NCBI GenBank assembly: GCA_024226535.1
Contig: JAAELP010000018.1
Span: 1 to 50,346 of the forward strand
DNA: 50,346 nucleotides
DNA from: Planctomycetota bacterium
GTDB taxonomy: Bacteria; Planctomycetota; Phycisphaerae; Phycisphaerales; SM1A02
Direction: 5' to 3'
Part shown: positions 7,776-17,727 of the stretch, in pieces
How the letters are laid out: the number at the start of each line of letters is the position of its first letter
Numbering within the stretch: the first letter of the stretch is position 1
The notes under the pieces: model-generated
The model's database searches: none
What the model was told of the DNA's origin: nothing
The model's input: the letters and a program-made list of their open reading frames with translations, nothing else
Program-made: the position numbers and the translations under genes

Positions 7776-8794
7776 CCCACCTCCGCGTGACGGCGGCCCG
7801 TCTCGAAGCCGGACGGCCGCCGGCTGCTCGTCAGGTTCGTGTACACCTGCGTGGTCGCCAGCGACTGGTGTCCGAGCAGCCGCTGCACCGCCCGAAGCTC
7901 GACGCCGTTGTCGAGGAGATGGGCGGCGAGACTGTGCCGCAGCGTGTGCGGGCTGATCGTCGGATCGAGGCCGGCCTTCGCCAGGTACTTGCCCACCTTC
8001 CGGCGGACGGAGCGCGACGAAATGCGATCACCGTGCTTGTTGATGAACAGCGGCGCCTCGGACTCGGCGTGCCGCTCCGAACGAGGATCCGCGTCGAGCA
8101 TCTCGAGGTACTGGCGCAACGCCGCGCGGGCATGCGCGCCGAGGGGCAGCATACGACCGGCCTGGGATCGACCGCGTACCGAGGCCGTCCGCAGGTCGTC
8201 GGCCAGGTCCCGGCGATCCATCAGCACCAGCTCGCTCACCCGACATCCCGTGGAGTACAGCGTCTCCAGGATCGCGCGATCGCGCGCGCCCAGCAGCGTC
8301 GCCGGATCCGGCGCCGACAGCAGGCGCGCGACTTGCCCGACGTCGATGGCCTTCGGGAGCCGCTTGGGATGACGCGGCGTCTCGACGAGCAGCATCGGGT
8401 TGGTCCGAATGTACGCGCCGCGCATCAGCCACCGGTAGAAGCAGCGCAGCGACGCGACCTTGCGCACCATCGTCGCCGAGGAGTAGCCGTGCCTCTCGCG
8501 CAGCGCGGCGAGGAACGACCGGATCACCGGCGCCGCGGCGTCGATCATCGCGTCGGTGACGGTCGGCGGCCCGAGGACGGCGACGACCGCGCCGTTCCCG
8601 CCCGCGGCTCGACGGCGTCGATCGAACGCCGCCTGCTCGCGGTCCGGGCAGACGGCCATCCGCGCGTCCTCGATCAGGAACACCGCGAGCTGACGCAGAT
8701 CAGCGGTGTACCACCGGGCCGTGTAGGGGCTGAAGTGACGCTCGTCGAGCAGGTGGTGGACGAACGCGTGCATGATCGGAAGCTGGTCATTCAT
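7772..8794 (-). CDS. tyrosine recombinase (XerC/D-like integrase family)
   Basis: The 340-aa protein starts at an ATG with GAGGAG 7 nt upstream. An N-terminal SAM-like core-binding domain (about 1-135) precedes the catalytic domain. Catalytic residues visible are Arg185 (GCRVSEL), His283 and Arg286 (SPHTLRH), His309 (LLGH) and the nucleophile Tyr318 (TTQVYTN). The usual beta-hairpin Lys (GKG in XerC/D) is replaced: the segment reads VRGRSQAGRMLPLG. The protein is about 40 residues longer than XerC/D because of an insert near 50-85. It could be the housekeeping Xer recombinase or an element integrase. It is coupled to the downstream regulator. Confidence 0.85.
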   Translation of the reverse strand: MNDQLPIMHAFVHHLLDERHFSPYTARWYTADLRQLAVFLIEDARMAVCPDREQAAFDRRRRAAGGNGAVVAVLGPPTVTDAMIDAAAPVIRSFLAALRERHGYSSATMVRKVASLRCFYRWLMRGAYIRTNPMLLVETPRHPKRLPKAIDVGQVARLLSAPDPATLLGARDRAILETLYSTGCRVSELVLMDRRDLADDLRTASVRGRSQAGRMLPLGAHARAALRQYLEMLDADPRSERHAESEAPLFINKHGDRISSRSVRRKVGKYLAKAGLDPTISPHTLRHSLAAHLLDNGVELRAVQRLLGHQSLATTQVYTNLTSSRRPSGFETGRRHAEVG

Positions 8795-9231
8795 CAGGTT
8801 CTCCTCGCCAGGACCGGGACGTGGCGGGAAACGGGGCCCGGCCGCCCGAAGGCGGTCCGGGCCATCCCCGCTCCCGGAAAATGCCCAGCGGAGTGGGGGT
8901 TCTCCGCCGGACGCGATCTCCCTTCTCTCCACGTCCACACCGGTCCCATGACGCAAGGGCCCTGCCAAAACCCCTGGATGGGGGGGAATCCCCCCGATCC
9001 GCGCGAGGAGGCAGCGCTGCAAACTTACGTAAACCAAGGAGTTATGGCGATACAGGACGCGCCAGGCCCGGCACGCTCCTTGCTCGAAGAGACCTAACGA
9101 GAGCCCGTGGACGCCCGGGCCGACCGGCCTCCGCCAATCGCGGCTGGGGGATTTGCCGGCGGGTCTGGGCAGGGTTCCCCAGGGGGGGGCCGCCGGCGTG
9201 GCGATCGGTCATGTGAAGGATCACCGCTAAG
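8795..9231. other. 437-bp divergent intergenic region
   Basis: The region separates the recombinase and the sigma-54 activator. It holds an AT-rich 8-bp palindrome TTACGTAA (9025-9032) standing out from the GC-rich background, a possible operator or promoter part. A TAAGAT hexamer (9228-9233) overlaps the first ATG of the activator. I see no gene. Confidence 0.4.
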
Positions 9232-10821
<1,590 letters not shown>

Positions 10822-10903
10822 GCCGGGTCCCGACGCGATCCGATAACGCATTGCAAGTGGCGGAGGCGTCCCATTCGGCCGATGTCGTCGGCGGGAGTAC
10901 GCC

Positions 10904-11425
10904 ATGACGCAATTCATGATTCCGCCCTCACCCGACGATCCCCCCGATCGCTTCGGAGATCACGAAGATCCCATGGCACCTCCGCGCATGGGTGGCGTTG
11001 CCCGCGTGCTGCTGCCGCTGGTGCTCCTCATCGCGCTCGCCGGGATGGCGGCGTTCATGATGGCCGGGGCGCCGGACGACGGCTGGCACGACGATCTCTA
11101 CGAAGCGCTTGACGCGGCCGAGGTCGCCGAGAAGCCGGTGTTCGTGCTGTTCACCGCGGACTGGTGCCCGCCCTGCCGCACGCTCAAGGCCAACGTGCTC
11201 AGCCATCCCGACGTCACGGCCATGCTCGACGCACAGTTCGTCCTCGCGAAGATCGATTTCACCGAGGCGACGCCCGAGAACAACATACTCGCCGCCGAAC
11301 TCGGCGTGCCGACCATCCCGGCCATGCACGTCTACGACGCCCAGGGCAACCGGCTCGGCGTGCTCAAGGGTCTGTGCACGCCGTCGGAACTGATCGGCTG
11401 GCTGCGCGACACGCGGAGAGACTGA
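10904..11425 (+). CDS. membrane-anchored thioredoxin-like protein
   Basis: The 173-aa protein has one N-terminal transmembrane helix ([24 protein letters not shown]) followed by a thioredoxin fold facing the periplasm. The redox motif is WCPPC ([15 protein letters not shown]) and the cis-Pro region reads [11 protein letters not shown]. It resembles the thioredoxin_7/DsbD C-terminal type and probably handles disulfide reduction in the cell envelope. A GGGAG ribosome-binding site lies 6 nt before the ATG. It follows the sigma-54 activator on the same strand by 82 bp. Confidence 0.85.
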   Translation: MTQFMIPPSPDDPPDRFGDHEDPMAPPRMGGVARVLLPLVLLIALAGMAAFMMAGAPDDGWHDDLYEALDAAEVAEKPVFVLFTADWCPPCRTLKANVLSHPDVTAMLDAQFVLAKIDFTEATPENNILAAELGVPTIPAMHVYDAQGNRLGVLKGLCTPSELIGWLRDTRRD

Positions 11426-11539
11426 GGGATTGCTGGGATGGCTGGGATTGCTGGGATGTCAGAGTGAGCGCTCGACGCGCAGTTCCGGCATCCCAGCCAT
11501 CCCCGCAATCCCAGCAATCCCTGCCATCCCCGCAATCCC
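11426..11539. repeat. inverted arrays of a 9-bp repeat between convergent genes
   Basis: Left array 11426-11458 carries GGGATTGCT GGGATGGCT units. Right array 11489-11539 carries the complementary units (CATCCCAGC, CATCCCCGC, AATCCCAGC...). The arrays face each other over about 30 nt and could fold into a long slipped hairpin, possibly a bidirectional terminator for the genes ending at 11425 and 11540. Confidence 0.7.
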
Positions 11540-12439
11540 TTACTCGGGCTTCCATGCGCGCTCGCCGGCGCGCACCGCAAACGGAAGCACGTTGTCGTCG
11601 ACGGGTAGCGGGCACGTCGCGAAGTCGGTGAATGCGCAGGGCGGGTTGTATGCGCGGTTGAAGTCGATGACGACGGTGTCCGGCCCCGCCCTGGCGGCTT
11701 CGACGAACCGTCCGGCGCCGTGCGTCTCGACGTCGTTGGTCTCGTCGCCGAAGGCGACGAAGTAGCGCCCCGGCTCGCCGCCGTCGAGCAGCACCATCCG
11801 GCAGGCAACGCCGCCTCGCTCGAACTCGGCCCACCCCGCCACGTCCTGGTCGGTGACGACGCCGATGATCGAGTCCACCGCGACGCGACGACCCGGCTCC
11901 GGCGCGACCAGACGCGCCTCGATCCGCCACGCTGGGTTCACCGGGTAGCGTTCGACGCCCGTGAAGCGTCGCCGGAGCGGCGCCTCGAGGTCCTTCACGC
12001 GGACCGCGTACCGATCCCCACGACGGATGACGTGCATCCGGCACGAGCCTGCGGAGAGCACGGTCGGCTCGCCGTCGGCGTCGCTGAGAAGGCGAAGCTG
12101 CCCGCCGGGCTCGACGGCGAACTCCACGGCGTCCGGGGCCGGGCGGAAGGCGAGCACGTCGTCGGCCAACTCGATGACGCCCAGCTCTTCCCTCGGGAAT
12201 CCGTCGTACCGGACGGCGTGCTCGGCGCCGCGTCCCACGCCGTTGGAGCCCTCGTCCAGCCAGTGCAGTCCCACGAGGCTCAGCCATCCGTCCTCGGCGC
12301 CGAGATGCGCGATCCGCTCGGCGTGCCACGCCGCGATCGACTCCGCGTACGACGGCGCCGGCTCCGTCGATCCGTCACCGCAGCCGGCCGCCACGGTGAG
12401 GCACAACGCGGTCGTCAGCGACGAGGTCGGGCGGGACAT
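11540..12439 (-). CDS. DUF1684-family lipoprotein
   Basis: The 299-aa protein begins MSRPTSSLTTALCLTVAAGC, a lipoprotein signal ending in the lipobox VAAGC. The family-typical region includes DGWLSLVGLHWLDEG, and the C-terminal part holds DFNRAYNPPCAFTDFATCPLP, conserved in DUF1684. The biochemical role of this family is unknown to me. The chosen ATG lacks a Shine-Dalgarno but has TATTCT 7 nt upstream, which suggests a leaderless message. It is divergent from the amidotransferase gene with only 43 bp between starts. Confidence 0.85.
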   Translation of the reverse strand: MSRPTSSLTTALCLTVAAGCGDGSTEPAPSYAESIAAWHAERIAHLGAEDGWLSLVGLHWLDEGSNGVGRGAEHAVRYDGFPREELGVIELADDVLAFRPAPDAVEFAVEPGGQLRLLSDADGEPTVLSAGSCRMHVIRRGDRYAVRVKDLEAPLRRRFTGVERYPVNPAWRIEARLVAPEPGRRVAVDSIIGVVTDQDVAGWAEFERGGVACRMVLLDGGEPGRYFVAFGDETNDVETHGAGRFVEAARAGPDTVVIDFNRAYNPPCAFTDFATCPLPVDDNVLPFAVRAGERAWKPE

Positions 12440-12446
12440 GTACAGG

Positions 12447-12474
12447 AGAATACCACGGGCTCGTTCGGTACACT
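12447..12474. promoter_or_regulatory. divergent leaderless promoter pair
   Basis: Minus-strand TATTCT (12447-12452) ends 7 nt before the ATG at 12439. Plus-strand TACACT (12469-12474) ends 8 nt before the GTG at 12483. Neither start has a Shine-Dalgarno sequence. The two -10-like boxes are only 16 nt apart. Confidence 0.5.
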
Positions 12475-12482
12475 CTGCCCCC

Positions 12483-13208
12483 GTGCATGCCAAGGTCCGC
12501 TACCTCCTGCTCCAGGTCCGCAACCCGGACGACCCGATGCGTGAGCACGAGGTCCGGTGCTTCGCGAGGGCGCTGCGCTGCCCCGAGCCGCAGATCGCGG
12601 TGATGGACCTGCTGCGGCACTGCCCGACGCTGCGCGAACTCGACAAGGTGGACATCGTGCTGCTCGGCGGCAGCGGCGACTACTCGGTGGCGACCGGCGG
12701 CCCGTGGCTCGACCTCGCGATGGAGGCGATGCGCGAACTCGCCGACTTCTCCAAGCCGACCTTCGCCTCCTGCTGGGGGTTCCAGGCGATGGTTCGCGCC
12801 CTTGGCGGCGTGGTCGTCACCGATCTCCACCGCGCGGAGGTCGGCACGCACACAATGCATCTCACGCCGGAGGGGGCCGCGGATCCCATCTTCGGTCCGC
12901 TCGGGGAGAGGTTCCCGGTCCAGATCGGGCACCAGGACATCGTCGACCGGCTGCCGGACGGAGCGGTCCTCCTCGCGTCGACCGACCGCGTGAAGAACCA
13001 GGCGTTTCGCCTGGAAGGCAAACCGATCTACGCCACGCAGTTCCACCCGGAGCTGAACCGAAGCTGCCTGCTCGACCGGCTCTACCGCTACCCGGAGTAT
13101 GTGGAGAAGATCGCCGGGCTCCCGTTGGCAGAGTTCATTGCGACCTGCAAGGAGACGCCGGAGACGGACATGCTGCTCGAGCGGTTCGTCGAGCTCGTGA
13201 TGAGCTGA
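12483..13208 (+). CDS. class I glutamine amidotransferase (GMP-synthase-like)
   Basis: The 241-aa protein is a stand-alone GATase-1 domain. The nucleophile Cys lies in FASCWGFQAM, and the catalytic His-Glu pair in YATQFHPEL. Such enzymes release ammonia from glutamine for a partner synthase or hydrolyse gamma-glutamyl compounds. No synthase partner is adjacent. The GTG at 12483 is preferred because homology starts at KVRYLLLQVRNP and a TACACT hexamer sits 8 nt upstream. The frame is open further upstream but only as a shadow of the divergent gene. Confidence 0.88.
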   Translation: MHAKVRYLLLQVRNPDDPMREHEVRCFARALRCPEPQIAVMDLLRHCPTLRELDKVDIVLLGGSGDYSVATGGPWLDLAMEAMRELADFSKPTFASCWGFQAMVRALGGVVVTDLHRAEVGTHTMHLTPEGAADPIFGPLGERFPVQIGHQDIVDRLPDGAVLLASTDRVKNQAFRLEGKPIYATQFHPELNRSCLLDRLYRYPEYVEKIAGLPLAEFIATCKETPETDMLLERFVELVMS

Positions 13209-13220
13209 CGCGGTCCTGTC

Positions 13221-13925
13221 CTACTCTTCGTCGGCGAAGTACTCCGTGAGACTCTCGAGCACTTCCTCCGCCGCGTCGTCGGCCGCGTCGCTGACGAAGC
13301 CGGGCAGCGGCGGGAAGGCGAGCTTGATCGTGCGCAGGTCCTTCGGCGTCACGGACCGGTCGGCGGTGCTGACGATGATCGTGGCCTCGAGGTTGTTCTC
13401 CTGCCCCGGCGACACGTAGCCCCACACGCAGACGAAGGGCACGAGCTTGTGATAGTGCCGGAGGATGTTCGCATCCGGCTTGTCCGTCTGGAACAGGTCG
13501 AGCGGAACGTGGTGCTCCTGGGCCAGCTTGATGAACACGCCTTCGTCCTTGAGCACCGTGCGGATCGCCTGGAGGATGCGTTCGGCCGCGCGCTCGCGCC
13601 GCGCCTCCTCGCCCCAGTTCTCCATCTCGAAGAGGTAGACCACGCGCGCACGCTCGCTGCCGCTCACCGGCTGTTCGTCGCCGGAGCCCGCCCGTTGCTC
13701 GTAGACCGACGCCTCCGCCTCGCCCGGACCGAGCCCCGCCCAGAACGCGAGCGTGCCCGTGCTGGCGAGCGAGAGAGCGAGCATGATCGCCGCCGGCTTC
13801 ACCCTCGGCGGCACGGGCAGACGCCACGGCAGCCGCTTCGCGATCACGATCACGCCCAGCACCAGGGGAACCGGGAGGATCAGGCTGACGACGATCATGA
13901 TGATCTGGAAGCTGCCGATGCCCAT
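13221..13925 (-). CDS. membrane protein of unknown function
   Basis: The 234-aa protein has two N-terminal transmembrane helices (SFQIIMIVVSLILPVPLVLGVIVIA, about 5-29, and AAIMLALSLASTGTLAFWAGL, about 45-65). A soluble domain with REAERILQAIRTVL-type helices and strands (KLVPFVCVWGYVSPG, LEATIIVSTADRSV) follows. No family recognised. It ends 12 bp from the convergent amidotransferase. No clear Shine-Dalgarno precedes the ATG. Confidence 0.7.
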   Translation of the reverse strand: MGIGSFQIIMIVVSLILPVPLVLGVIVIAKRLPWRLPVPPRVKPAAIMLALSLASTGTLAFWAGLGPGEAEASVYEQRAGSGDEQPVSGSERARVVYLFEMENWGEEARRERAAERILQAIRTVLKDEGVFIKLAQEHHVPLDLFQTDKPDANILRHYHKLVPFVCVWGYVSPGQENNLEATIIVSTADRSVTPKDLRTIKLAFPPLPGFVSDAADDAAEEVLESLTEYFADEE

Positions 13926-14006
13926 GACAAACGGTCTTCGACCGGATGCCGACGCCGGTTGAGCCGGCGCGGTCCGGTAACAGGTTGTTGAGGAAAGGCA
14001 ACAGGA

Positions 14007-14666
14007 TCAGGGCTCGAACACGGCGAGTCCGGACGCGTGTCCGCCGCAGTGTTCCTCGACGCGTTGCTGGAGTTGTTCGACGGCGGCGCGCAGGGTGGCC
14101 GGATCATCCGCCGGGTCCGCGTAGACGAAGAACGCGCCGCGCCGGGTCGCCTCGGAGATCGCGGTCCGCTCCGAGTCGGTGATCGGGGTGCCGAAGGGAC
14201 CGGTGTCGTCGGCGAGCACGTACCGGCCTTCCAGGTTGAGCGGGCGGCCGGTGAGCGCGTCGTACGCTTCGCCCGGGCGCCCCTGCCGAAGCGTCACCGC
14301 GCCCTCGATGCGGTCGCGATCGTAGAGCCCGATCGGCAGGAGGTACTCCAGCGACCACCAGTTGCCGACGTCCACGAGCGTGTTGACACGCGGCAGCGGT
14401 TTGCCCTTGAGCGCGCGGCGCAGCAGCGCCTCCGACGACGGACGATGCTTGGTGGGATCGATACCGAGCGCCCGGAAGAGCCGCCGCGCGGTCTGCACGC
14501 CGGGGAACGCGCCGGGCGACGCAGTACCTTCGCGTTCGGATCGCGCCTTCTGGTCCTCCGCGCACGCCTCCAGGGCCGCGAACGCGGAGTCGCCGACGCC
14601 GAGGGCCAGGTCATCGAACTCCGCGAGCGCGATCCGGATCGGCAACTCGCTGCTGAACGGAATCAC
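14007..14666 (-). CDS. B3/B4 tRNA-binding-domain protein (PheT-like editing domain)
   Basis: The 219-aa protein matches the stand-alone B3/4 domain related to phenylalanyl-tRNA synthetase beta: [47 protein letters not shown], and a C-terminal [13 protein letters not shown]. The parent domain recognises amino acids or edits misacylated tRNA, but no synthetase is nearby. The GTG start at 14664-14666 overlaps the msrA stop as GTGA, indicating translational coupling. A longer in-frame start (GTG 14690) would overlap msrA further. Confidence 0.8.
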   Translation of the reverse strand: MIPFSSELPIRIALAEFDDLALGVGDSAFAALEACAEDQKARSEREGTASPGAFPGVQTARRLFRALGIDPTKHRPSSEALLRRALKGKPLPRVNTLVDVGNWWSLEYLLPIGLYDRDRIEGAVTLRQGRPGEAYDALTGRPLNLEGRYVLADDTGPFGTPITDSERTAISEATRRGAFFVYADPADDPATLRAAVEQLQQRVEEHCGGHASGLAVFEP

Positions 14667-15148
14667 GGTCGGCGCATGCTCGACGGGCACGCCGCGCGCC
14701 CGTTCTTCAGGAGGTACTGCTGGTGGTATTCCTCGGCGCGGTGAAACGGCCCCGCCGGCGCGATCTCGGTGACGATCGGTCCGCGACAACGGCCGGAATC
14801 CTCGAGGCTCGTCTTCGACGCCCGGGCCGCGGCTTCCTGCTCTGGCGAGTGATAGAAGATCGCGGAGCGGTACTGGCTGCCGATGTCCGGACCCTGCCGG
14901 TCGTTCTGGGTGGGATCGTGGACCGACCAGAAGATCTCCAGCAGCCGGTCGTACTCGACCTCGGCCGGGTCGTACTCCACCCGCACGACCTCCGCGTGGC
15001 CGGTGTCACCGCCGCAGACTTGCTCGTAGGACGGATCGTCCACCGTGCCGCCGGCGTACCCGACGGCGGTGGCCGTCACCCCCTGCACCTGCCGGAACGC
15101 CTCCTCCACTCCCCAGAAGCAGCCGGCGGCGAAGGTCGCGATGTCCAT
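14663..15148 (-). CDS. msrA: peptide methionine sulfoxide reductase MsrA
   Basis: The 161-aa protein reduces methionine-S-sulfoxide. The catalytic motif GCFWG is at residues 9-13 and the family segments [28 protein letters not shown] and [12 protein letters not shown] are all present. Start MDIATF is preferred because AAGGAG lies 6 nt upstream; an ATG two codons earlier would touch the Shine-Dalgarno. It overlaps the B3/4-domain gene (GTGA). A GGGTACAATCGCG promoter-like element lies about 50 bp upstream. Confidence 0.95.
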   Translation of the reverse strand: MDIATFAAGCFWGVEEAFRQVQGVTATAVGYAGGTVDDPSYEQVCGGDTGHAEVVRVEYDPAEVEYDRLLEIFWSVHDPTQNDRQGPDIGSQYRSAIFYHSPEQEAAARASKTSLEDSGRCRGPIVTEIAPAGPFHRAEEYHQQYLLKNGRAACPSSMRRP

Positions 15149-15198
15149 GGGCATCTCCTTGTCGCTGGCGACGCGGAATGCCGCCGGTGACGGACGCG

Positions 15199-15231
15199 AT
15201 TGTACCCGGGCCCGCGGGAGAGCCGTACCAT
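15199..15231. promoter_or_regulatory. divergent -10 elements for msrA and a dockerin gene
   Basis: Minus strand reads GGGTACAATCGCG (TACAAT, 15199-15204), for msrA. Plus strand reads CCGTACCATGC (TACCAT, 15226-15231), for the gene at 15284. Both match the GTAC-A/C-AT element seen elsewhere. Both leaders carry a Shine-Dalgarno. Confidence 0.5.
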
Positions 15232-15283
15232 GCTCGCGGGTGGAAACGGAGCACACGGGCAATCCCGTGACAAGGAGCAGGTC

Positions 15284-15955
15284 ATGAAGCGATGCACTCT
15301 CTCGTTCGCCGCTATCGCCGCGGCGGCCGCCGTCACGACGTCGGCCCCCGCCGGATCCCACTTCTGGGAGGTCGTCGAGGCCTTCAGCAACGCCGACGGC
15401 ACGATCCAGTTCGTCGAGATGAAGGAGTCGATGGGTGCCGCGAAAGAGACCGGCCTCTTCAACAAGTGGCTCAAGAGCATCGCGACGGGTAACCAGTACA
15501 CGATCACGGAGAACCTCGTCGCTCCGACCTCGAACAAGAGCCTCTTGTTCGGCACGGCGGGCTTCGCCGCGCTTCCCGGCGCGCCGACACCGGACTACAT
15601 CATCGTCGACGGGTTCTTCAACGTCACCCAGGACACGCTCGAGTACTGGCTGTACAACGGCCCCGAGATGCAGATCGCGTTCCTCGCCTTGCCGACGGAC
15701 GGCGTCACGTCCCTCGACCGTGACGGCACCACGGCCGTCAACTCGCCGCGGAACTACGCCGAGGAGGAGGGCACCGTGATCGCCGCCTGCGTGCCGCAGG
15801 ACCTCAACAACAACGGGTCCGCGGACTTCGGCGACATCCTCGCGGTGATCGCGGCATGGGGCCAGACGGGATTGAACCCCCACGACCTCAGCGGAAACGG
15901 GATCGTCGACTTTGCCGACATCCTCCAGGTCGTCGGCAACTGGGGCCCCTGCTGA
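15284..15955 (+). CDS. secreted protein with C-terminal dockerin pair
   Basis: The 223-aa protein starts at ATG 15284 with AAGGAG 7 nt upstream. It has a signal peptide ([22 protein letters not shown]). The middle domain (about 25-165: [23 protein letters not shown]...) is of a kind found in planctomycete exported proteins but unnamed. The C-terminus has two EF-hand units: [21 protein letters not shown] and [23 protein letters not shown]. Presumably exported; the substrate is unknown. It abuts the convergent Cys-rich lipoprotein gene. Confidence 0.82.
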   Translation: MKRCTLSFAAIAAAAAVTTSAPAGSHFWEVVEAFSNADGTIQFVEMKESMGAAKETGLFNKWLKSIATGNQYTITENLVAPTSNKSLLFGTAGFAALPGAPTPDYIIVDGFFNVTQDTLEYWLYNGPEMQIAFLALPTDGVTSLDRDGTTAVNSPRNYAEEEGTVIAACVPQDLNNNGSADFGDILAVIAAWGQTGLNPHDLSGNGIVDFADILQVVGNWGPC

Positions 15956-16606
15956 TCACTGGCGGTAGGACGTCCCGCACTCGGGGCAGCCGCTGCGCAG
16001 GAACATCGCGACGCCGCACATCTCGCAGCGCTCCTGCTCGGCGATGGCCGCGCGCAGACGCCGGTGTTCGTCGCGGGCGATCTCGTAGAACGCCTCGTCC
16101 GTGAACACGACGTTGCCGACGACGCCGCGCTCGCAGGCCTCGCACCAGGCGTCCGCGCCGCCGCGGCACCGCGCGCAACCGATCTCGCCGGGCGCCGTCG
16201 GTGTTCCCTGGGCGAGCGCCCACGTGAGCCGCGACGCGTAGAGCATCCCGCCGGTAAACCCCCGCTCGTGCCGGGAGCAGAGCCCGTCGACTGCCTCGGC
16301 TTCCCGGCACTGGCCGCATCGAATCGTCGACACGATGTAGTCGTGCCCGTGGGCGTCGAGGGCCTCGTGGAGGTCCGCCGACCGCACTTCCGTGCCGGCG
16401 ACGAACCCGACGCCGCACGCCCCGCACCACCCGTTCGAGAGCTTCGCCGCGTCGCACGTGCATGCCCCGCCCGGATCGTCGTGCGGATGAGCCCGCGCGT
16501 GGTCGTGCACCGGCGCCGCGGGCTCGTGGGCGTGGTCGTGCCCGTGGCACCCGGTCACCCAGGCCGCCACCGCGAGCATCAACGTCCAGGTTCGCCAAGA
16601 GGTCAT
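15956..16606 (-). CDS. His/Cys-rich lipoprotein with multiple zinc-ribbon CxxC pairs
   Basis: The 216-aa protein has a lipoprotein signal ending in WVTGC. A His-rich stretch (HGHDHAHEPAAPVHDHARAH) follows, then repeated CxxC pairs (ACTCD, WCGACG, RCGQCR, GCARCR, WCEACE, RCEMCG, GCPECG), about seven in all. This suggests binding of several metal ions outside the cytoplasm. No named family is recognised. The start has no Shine-Dalgarno; TAGAAT ends 6 nt upstream. It is divergent from the YpdA-like gene, and their -10 boxes overlap. Confidence 0.75.
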   Translation of the reverse strand: MTSWRTWTLMLAVAAWVTGCHGHDHAHEPAAPVHDHARAHPHDDPGGACTCDAAKLSNGWCGACGVGFVAGTEVRSADLHEALDAHGHDYIVSTIRCGQCREAEAVDGLCSRHERGFTGGMLYASRLTWALAQGTPTAPGEIGCARCRGGADAWCEACERGVVGNVVFTDEAFYEIARDEHRRLRAAIAEQERCEMCGVAMFLRSGCPECGTSYRQ

Positions 16607-16612
16607 GCCGTG

Positions 16613-16620
16613 ATTCTAAT
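16613..16620. promoter_or_regulatory. overlapping bidirectional promoter
   Basis: The 8-mer ATTCTAAT reads TAGAAT on the minus strand (16613-16618) and TCTAAT on the plus strand (16615-16620). Each hexamer ends exactly 6 nt before a start codon (16606 minus, 16627 plus), and neither start has a normal Shine-Dalgarno. Confidence 0.5.
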
Positions 16621-16626
16621 GGGGGT

Positions 16627-17727
16627 ATGCCTACAGAGGAGCAATCCGTCGAGGTCACCATCATCGGTGGCGGACCGATCGGCATCGAGCTTGCCGCGGC
16701 GCTCGCCGCGTCCGAGACGTCGTACGTGCTGATCGAGGCCGGTTCGATCGGCTCGACCATCGAGTGGTGGGCGCCGGGGACGCGCTGGTTCTCCAGCCCC
16801 GAACGCATCTCGATCGCCGGCGTGCCGCTCGTCACGCCGAACGAGGACAAGGCGACACGCGAGGAGTACCTGCGCTACCTGCGTGGCGTCGTCGGCCAGC
16901 ACGACCTGAACGTGCGCACCGGCGAGCGAGTGACGCGGATCGAGCGCGACGCCGACGGCTTTTCGCTCACGATCGCGCGCAGCGACCACGGCGTCGGTGG
17001 TCCCGCCGAGGAAGCCGACGCCCCCGACGCCGCCACCGGCCGTCGCACGCTCCGCGCCCGGCAGGTCGTCCTCGCCATCGGCAACATGCACCGCGCCCGG
17101 CGTCTGGACATCCCCGGCGAGGATCTCCCCCACGTCAGCCACTACCTCGACGACCCCCACCGCTACTTCCGACGGCGGGTGGTGATCGTCGGCGGGAAGA
17201 ACTCCGCGGTCGAGGCGGCGTTGCGTTGCTACCGCTGCGGTGTCGACGTCGCGTTGAGCTACCGCGGCGACACGTTCGACCCGAAACGCGTCAAGTACTG
17301 GCTGCGTCCCGAGATCGAGTGGCTCATCGACAAGGGACGGATCGCGTGGCATCCGCGGACGACGCCGGTCGCGATCGAGCCCGACCGCCTCGTGATCGCC
17401 TCCGTCGACGACGAGACGGACACGCGTGCGCTCGACGCGGACTTCGTGCTCCTGCTTACGGGATACGTGCAGGACCGCACGCTCTTCGATCAGCTCGGCG
17501 TCGAGTGCGCGGGCCCGACGCAGGCGCCGGTCTTCGATCGCAAAACGATGCGGACGAACGTCCCCGGCGTCTTCGTCGCCGGCACCGCCACCGGCGGCTC
17601 GCAGCAGCGGGCCCGCGTGTTCCTGGAGAACTGCCACGTGCACGTGGAGCGCATCGCCCGCGCGATCACGGGCGCCGCGGCCCCGTGGTCGCACCCGGCG
17701 GAATACGCCCGGCTCGAGGAGTCGTAG
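16627..17727 (+). CDS. ypdA: YpdA-like flavin disulfide reductase (putative bacillithiol disulfide reductase)
   Basis: The 366-aa FAD/NAD(P)H oxidoreductase has an N-terminal FAD motif IIGGGPIGIELA, a second dinucleotide motif VVIVGGKNSAVEAALRC, a typical LRPEIEWL segment and a C-terminal VPGVFVAGTATGG. No redox CxxC is present, as in YpdA proteins. The family is linked to recycling bacillithiol disulfide, but bacillithiol use here is unproven. Start ATG 16627 is chosen by homology and a -10 box 6 nt upstream. Its 3' end overlaps the convergent exporter gene by 62 nt. Confidence 0.87.
   Translation: MPTEEQSVEVTIIGGGPIGIELAAALAASETSYVLIEAGSIGSTIEWWAPGTRWFSSPERISIAGVPLVTPNEDKATREEYLRYLRGVVGQHDLNVRTGERVTRIERDADGFSLTIARSDHGVGGPAEEADAPDAATGRRTLRARQVVLAIGNMHRARRLDIPGEDLPHVSHYLDDPHRYFRRRVVIVGGKNSAVEAALRCYRCGVDVALSYRGDTFDPKRVKYWLRPEIEWLIDKGRIAWHPRTTPVAIEPDRLVIASVDDETDTRALDADFVLLLTGYVQDRTLFDQLGVECAGPTQAPVFDRKTMRTNVPGVFVAGTATGGSQQRARVFLENCHVHVERIARAITGAAAPWSHPAEYARLEES

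Noticed and set aside
9044..9097. 17-codon ORF after AAGGAG upstream of the sigma-54 activator
   Set aside because: The Shine-Dalgarno is only 2 nt from the ATG and the peptide shows nothing conserved-looking.
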